DNA of 64,000 nt, from the NCBI GenBank assembly GCA_022702705.1, contig CM040427.1:19863625-19927624 (forward strand), read 5' to 3'. How positions within the stretch are numbered: the stretch's first letter is position 1; each line of letters begins with the position of its first letter. The DNA comes from Papilionanthe hookeriana x Papilionanthe teres (Eukaryota > Streptophyta > Magnoliopsida > Asparagales > Orchidaceae). Below the pieces are notes generated by a model that saw only the letters and a program-made list of their open reading frames with translations, had not been told where the DNA came from and did not search any database. Of the stretch, positions 61,201 to 64,000 are shown piece by piece. Made by a program: the position numbers and the translations under genes.

Positions 61201-62537
61201 TTTTGAGAACAAGATGTTTTCGTGTAAGGACTAAAAGGTCTCTTTGGAATTTCATCTCTGGTTTTTTTCACCATAGCAATGCCTTCCCACTCGATGGCCT
61301 TTGCATCGTCAGAGGTTTTGATAGTGTTAATTCCTGCTTATTCTATATAATTGGAGTGGTGGTGAAGCAAACACTTCAACAACATGGAGCAATTAGCTAT
61401 ACATCCAACCAAATTGAAACAAATCACATCTCAAAGGCCATACTACATGCTCTTCAATGCTGCATGTCAGGCTCTTCAACTTCGGCATGTTGGCGTCCTT
61501 ACCCTCCACCAGCCATTGTGCAGTCTATTCAAAGCTCTAATTCTACTTTTATAATGAAGAAGCAAATTAAATGAATTGGAAATACCAAAATATTCAAGTA
61601 CAAGGTTATATATGGCCCTTTTCTTACATCTATGCATATGTTTTAAACGAAAAGAGAAAAAAGGAGAATAAATACCTCAAGCAATGTAAAAAGTGGAGCA
61701 TACTAAAATATGAGAGCTAATAATGTAAAATGAAACAGAAAGGAAAAATATAAAAGCAAAATAATACATATTAAGAATAAAAAAAATGAGTATAGATAAC
61801 TTGCTGCTCCTGCATCACTGAAAAAGTACAACTAAGATTGTTATCGTAAATATGATAGTTTAAATTGTACATACTATAGTATCATAAATCAAAATTTTAA
61901 AAGTAGGAACCATTGCACATGTCAACGTAATATTCTTTATAGTTCTTTAAAAAAAATAAAGCATAATATGCAGCAGGCGTCCAATCAAAAAGCAGATGAT
62001 TACAGAGATGGTAAAAGAAACGACGTTCAGAGAAAACTAATTACGCAAAGCTTGTTAGGTCAAGACAAAGCAAAATGTAACTAGCACCCTTGGCCATTAA
62101 AAAGCATAAATCAGCAGATTATCTTAATTAATACCCTACTGAGAGCAACACAAACAGACGAACGAAAATGTGATTAAATATTTAAATATCAGCACCAGAT
62201 AGAGATGCACTTAATCGAAGGAAGTTAAATGAGCTTTATCCAATTCAACATCGGAAAATTCGATTACAATTCAGCAGTTCGCATCATAAATAAAAATTTG
62301 AAAGCCCTGAAACCAGATTTTCCTAAGGTTTTGCCGATCATTTATCGTCAGTGATTACAATAATCCTTTCTACCAACGAGAATATACGAAAGATATGCCT
62401 CATCAAATATGCTTATTCGAATTAGATTACGGAACTTGATGAAATGATAAGTTAAAGAACAAGCAGAACATCTACAGAAATATAAAAAATACTTTGGAAA
62501 CACAAACAACTCTAAAAAACAAAGCGTGTAGTACCAT
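55213..62537 (-). CDS. RPL38: Ribosomal protein eL38 (RPL38)
   Basis: The coding exons on the minus strand are 62537-62535 (ATG only), 55991-55808 and 55235-55213. Borders are ATG|GTACTAC, GGCACAG|CCG, CCTG|GTAACTT and TTGCAG|GT. The joined frame is 210 nt: 69 residues plus TGA, the usual plant length. It starts [20 protein letters not shown], continues with the basic 'RSVKIKRSK' and 'VVKFKVRCAKYLYTLCVFD', and ends KLKQSLPPG-LSVQDL. eL38 is a small basic protein of the large cytosolic ribosomal subunit. All expected residues are present, with no stop or frameshift, so the gene looks functional. The long uninterrupted frame starting further upstream at 56003 (MLAQ...) is intron read-through and not the true start. 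Confidence 0.95.
55236..55807 (-). other. Intron 2 of eL38 (572 bp)
   Basis: The donor is GGTAACTT at 55807 and the acceptor TTTTGCAG at 55236. It splits the codon for the last Gly of the SLPPG motif. It contains a (CA)n run at about 55292-55312. Confidence 0.92.
56216..56697 (-). mobile_element. 482-bp 5'-truncated LINE with perfect 18-bp target duplication
   Basis: TGGAGCATATTTTAATAC occurs on both sides (56198-56215, 56698-56715). The (GTT)n-type tail starts at 56216, and the minus strand reads into the RT C-terminal block ('MRNEYICDRLGVAL', 'RERRLRWFGHIK', 56280-56522). The insertion lies in eL38 intron 1, in the same direction as the gene. Confidence 0.93.
56716..58800. other. AT-rich intron sequence, possible gypsy remains
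   Basis: No clear gene. By position this would be the RNase H/integrase side of the gypsy relic at 58800-59750, but I could not read any integrase motif. Confidence 0.3.
58800..59750 (-). pseudogene. Ty3-gypsy reverse-transcriptase relic
   Basis: Successive minus-strand frames give decayed gypsy RT in the right order. 59746-59516 ends 'VNLIPGLSLSNWPQYLM', then 'CPKTAILKGIKDELL' (compare the family block with IPGA.LPN..HYRMSP). 59425-59237 has 'FKSGLQIRKK' and 'FDFVMFQTFSFI' (the K-SGYHQIR and MPFGL regions). 59113-58895 has 'EKIFLNLRKCEF', 'FLGFLI' and 'VQSFHRLIMLYYYFIRNL' (the KC.F, FLG and SF.GL..YYRRFI blocks). Stops and frame changes are frequent. No LTRs were found for it. Confidence 0.7.
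59751..62520. other. Remaining intron 1 sequence, nothing firmly recognised
   Basis: It is AT-rich. 61290-61520 is slightly less so. It contains, inverted at about 61300-61317, an 18-base word (CCTCTGACGATGCAAAGG) also present at about 56181-56198. Gag or protease remains of the gypsy relic may lie at 59750-61100 but are not readable. Confidence 0.3.
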
Positions 62538-62660
62538 TTCCAAATTCTTCCACGATACCACCCTTGCTTTGGTAGATCTGAAGGCGAGCGGCAACTTCAA
62601 ACCCTAGCAAAACTGAAACAAAGTGGCGTTTATATAATTCGACGCCGAGTAAAAACCCTA
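62538..62660 (-). promoter_or_regulatory. eL38 leader and promoter: TATA box and telo boxes
   Basis: On the minus strand, TATATAAAC (62636-62628) lies about 90 bp before the ATG and would place the start of transcription near 62600. AAACCCTA telo-box words occur on the plus strand at 62599-62606 and 62653-62660. Telo boxes near the transcription start are characteristic of plant ribosomal-protein and other growth-linked genes. The leader is about 60-70 nt with no upstream ATG seen. Confidence 0.75.
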
Positions 62661-64000
62661 TTCCAGTTTTTTTGTGATTTTACGTAAATGCCCTGAATTC
62701 TTGCGAAGAAAATAAAAATGTATCACAGATTTGTATTTAATGTTTGAGAAATTTACATTTATACAGCACAAATTTATTATCTATTTTTATCATCTAGCAT
62801 GATTCTAGGTGTATTATTTTATGAATAGTCCCCCAAATTTAAATATTATTTAAGCCCTAATTTCTGTAAGTTTATAGTCAAATTGACTATTTCAACAAAA
62901 CAAATCAATTCTAGCAATATTGATTCAATTTAGGTCCAATTGAGCCCAACTGGAATCGTTAAAGTACATTTAGAAGCATATATCATTAATTTGATGATCA
63001 AATGGAACTTCTAAATATGACATATATATTTCAATCAAGCTTCTCACGAGAGAAATCCAATAATCTCAAGATCATTAAATTCGACGTCTTTAAAGCACCG
63101 AAAGCCTCGAATAATCACCTATGATCTGTAAGAATCAATACGAATCATTTGGTTAGATGCATATGAAAGTTACGTGCTAAAAGACCCAAATGCCCCTCTT
63201 CAAATGCCCCTCTCTTAAATGCCCCTCTCTTCACTTGAGAGGGAGAAAGAAGAAGGGCAAAAATTCTAGAGCCTATTCTAAAGAGAAAACTTGACAATAA
63301 CAACCGATCTCTGTAACTGTTGACCAGCATCGACCTTCGCATGTTGGCCACTGTCGACCATTCCCAGCCATCATCGGTTACTGTTGCTGACCCTTATTTG
63401 TATTAGTTTTATTCCAAATATGGTTGTTAAATCTAACACATTTATTGAAGACACGATGAATAATCACCAGTCTCTGTAATTGTGAATCACCATTAATCAC
63501 CATCTATTGGCTACCGGCAAGCTCTATCGGTCGTCACCATATATCGTCAATAGCTAGTCTACGATGACCCATGCTAATAACCATTGTAGTTCAAATAAGA
63601 TCACTATATTTAACACATTTATTTTTTATGTTGTATCAAGTCAAGTGCAATTTTTGGCTATCATGTTCTTCCTATTAGGGGAGAAGGATGCGCTCATGTA
63701 CTTATAAACATATAATGGATGCGCTCATGTACTTATAAACATATAATGAATTACTTTGACTGGGTTGGGTCTCATAGTTTTTTTGCATTTTTTGGATTTT
63801 TCCTCTCTATAATTTTATTGTCTCCTCATACTTTTTGTTTATTGTCTATGTGTGTGTTGGATCTTAGTGCAACACTAAGTCATTAAAAAATCACTTTACC
63901 GACATGAATTGTTTTGGACACAATAGTTTGGCAATGTATGTGAGAAACAAACTCCAATTTAGATAGGTTTATGCTTCTTCAATGGCCAACAAATGCAATA
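62661..64000. other. Upstream region of eL38, no gene recognised
   Basis: It is AT-rich with two patches of 'gtcgaccattcc/caccatc..ggctacc' words (63300-63400, 63460-63590) like that at 50050-50170. The 68-codon minus frame at 63145-63351 crosses short 'aaatgcccctct' repeats (63185-63235) and is probably chance. Confidence 0.4.
63686..63747. repeat. 31-bp perfect tandem duplication
   Basis: GGATGCGCTCATGTACTTAT, continuing to 31 bp, occurs at 63686-63716 and again at 63717-63747 without mismatch. Confidence 0.95.

Larger units (their letters stand above)
55992..62534 (-). other. Intron 1 of eL38 (about 6.5 kb), directly after the ATG
   Basis: The donor ATG|GTACTAC is at 62534-62533 and the acceptor 'gttggcacag' ends at 55992. 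It contains a LINE insertion (56216-56697), a gypsy pol relic (about 58800-59750), and otherwise AT-rich sequence without recognised genes. The 140-codon plus-strand frame at 61152-61574 is not recognised. Confidence 0.9.

Noticed and set aside
61152..61574. 140-codon plus-strand frame inside eL38 intron 1
   Set aside because: No family motif and no splice or promoter signals. It is antisense to the host gene, and chance is the simpler reading.

Overview
The window is plant nuclear DNA (angiosperm, species not determinable from sequence alone). It is AT-rich, has spliced genes with GT-AG introns, and is dominated by decayed plant transposable elements: Ty1-copia and Ty3-gypsy LTR elements, RTE/LINE-type non-LTR elements ending in (GTT)n, Tourist-like and other MITEs, and microsatellites. 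I recognise two host genes. Almost all open frames of 60-170 codons elsewhere are chance frames or pieces of decayed transposons.

Plus strand, 1 to 45090: the 3' half of a gene for a short-chain dehydrogenase/reductase (SDR; plant DHRS7-like). One exon at 2459-2556 carries the SDR 'CPGPIET' motif. The last three exons lie at 44090-44173, 44567-44632 and 45001-45090 (stop). The upstream exons are outside the window. The intron between the first two visible exons is about 41.5 kb and holds nearly all the transposons described here: an LTR-like segment and LINE pieces (2.8-6.8 kb); two related 5.4-5.7 kb repeat units (6.3-18.8 and 19.8-25.2 kb), the first split by a complete but dead Ty1-copia element (10773-17551, 5-bp target duplication); a complete non-autonomous Ty3-gypsy element with only a gag remnant (28675-35953, 5-bp target duplication); and a pair of ~590-bp LTRs (37.85-43.73 kb) enclosing a 3-kb LINE, with a small LINE fragment inside the left LTR.

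45.1 to 55.2 kb is intergenic. It holds several MITE-like elements and a 2448-bp Tourist/Harbinger-like element whose core is about seven diverged copies of a ~255-bp tandem repeat.

Minus strand, 62.6 to 55.2 kb: a complete gene for ribosomal protein eL38 (RPL38), 69 residues in three coding exons. The first coding exon is only the ATG, followed at once by a 6.5-kb intron that contains a LINE insertion with an 18-bp target duplication and a decayed gypsy pol relic. A TATA box and two telo-box motifs mark its promoter and leader. The two genes converge. No tRNA, rRNA, CRISPR or operon structure was seen. No wholly new system is evident; the most unusual items are the 41.5-kb transposon-packed intron, the satellite-bearing Tourist-like element, and a possible 1-nt frameshift in the SDR exon.
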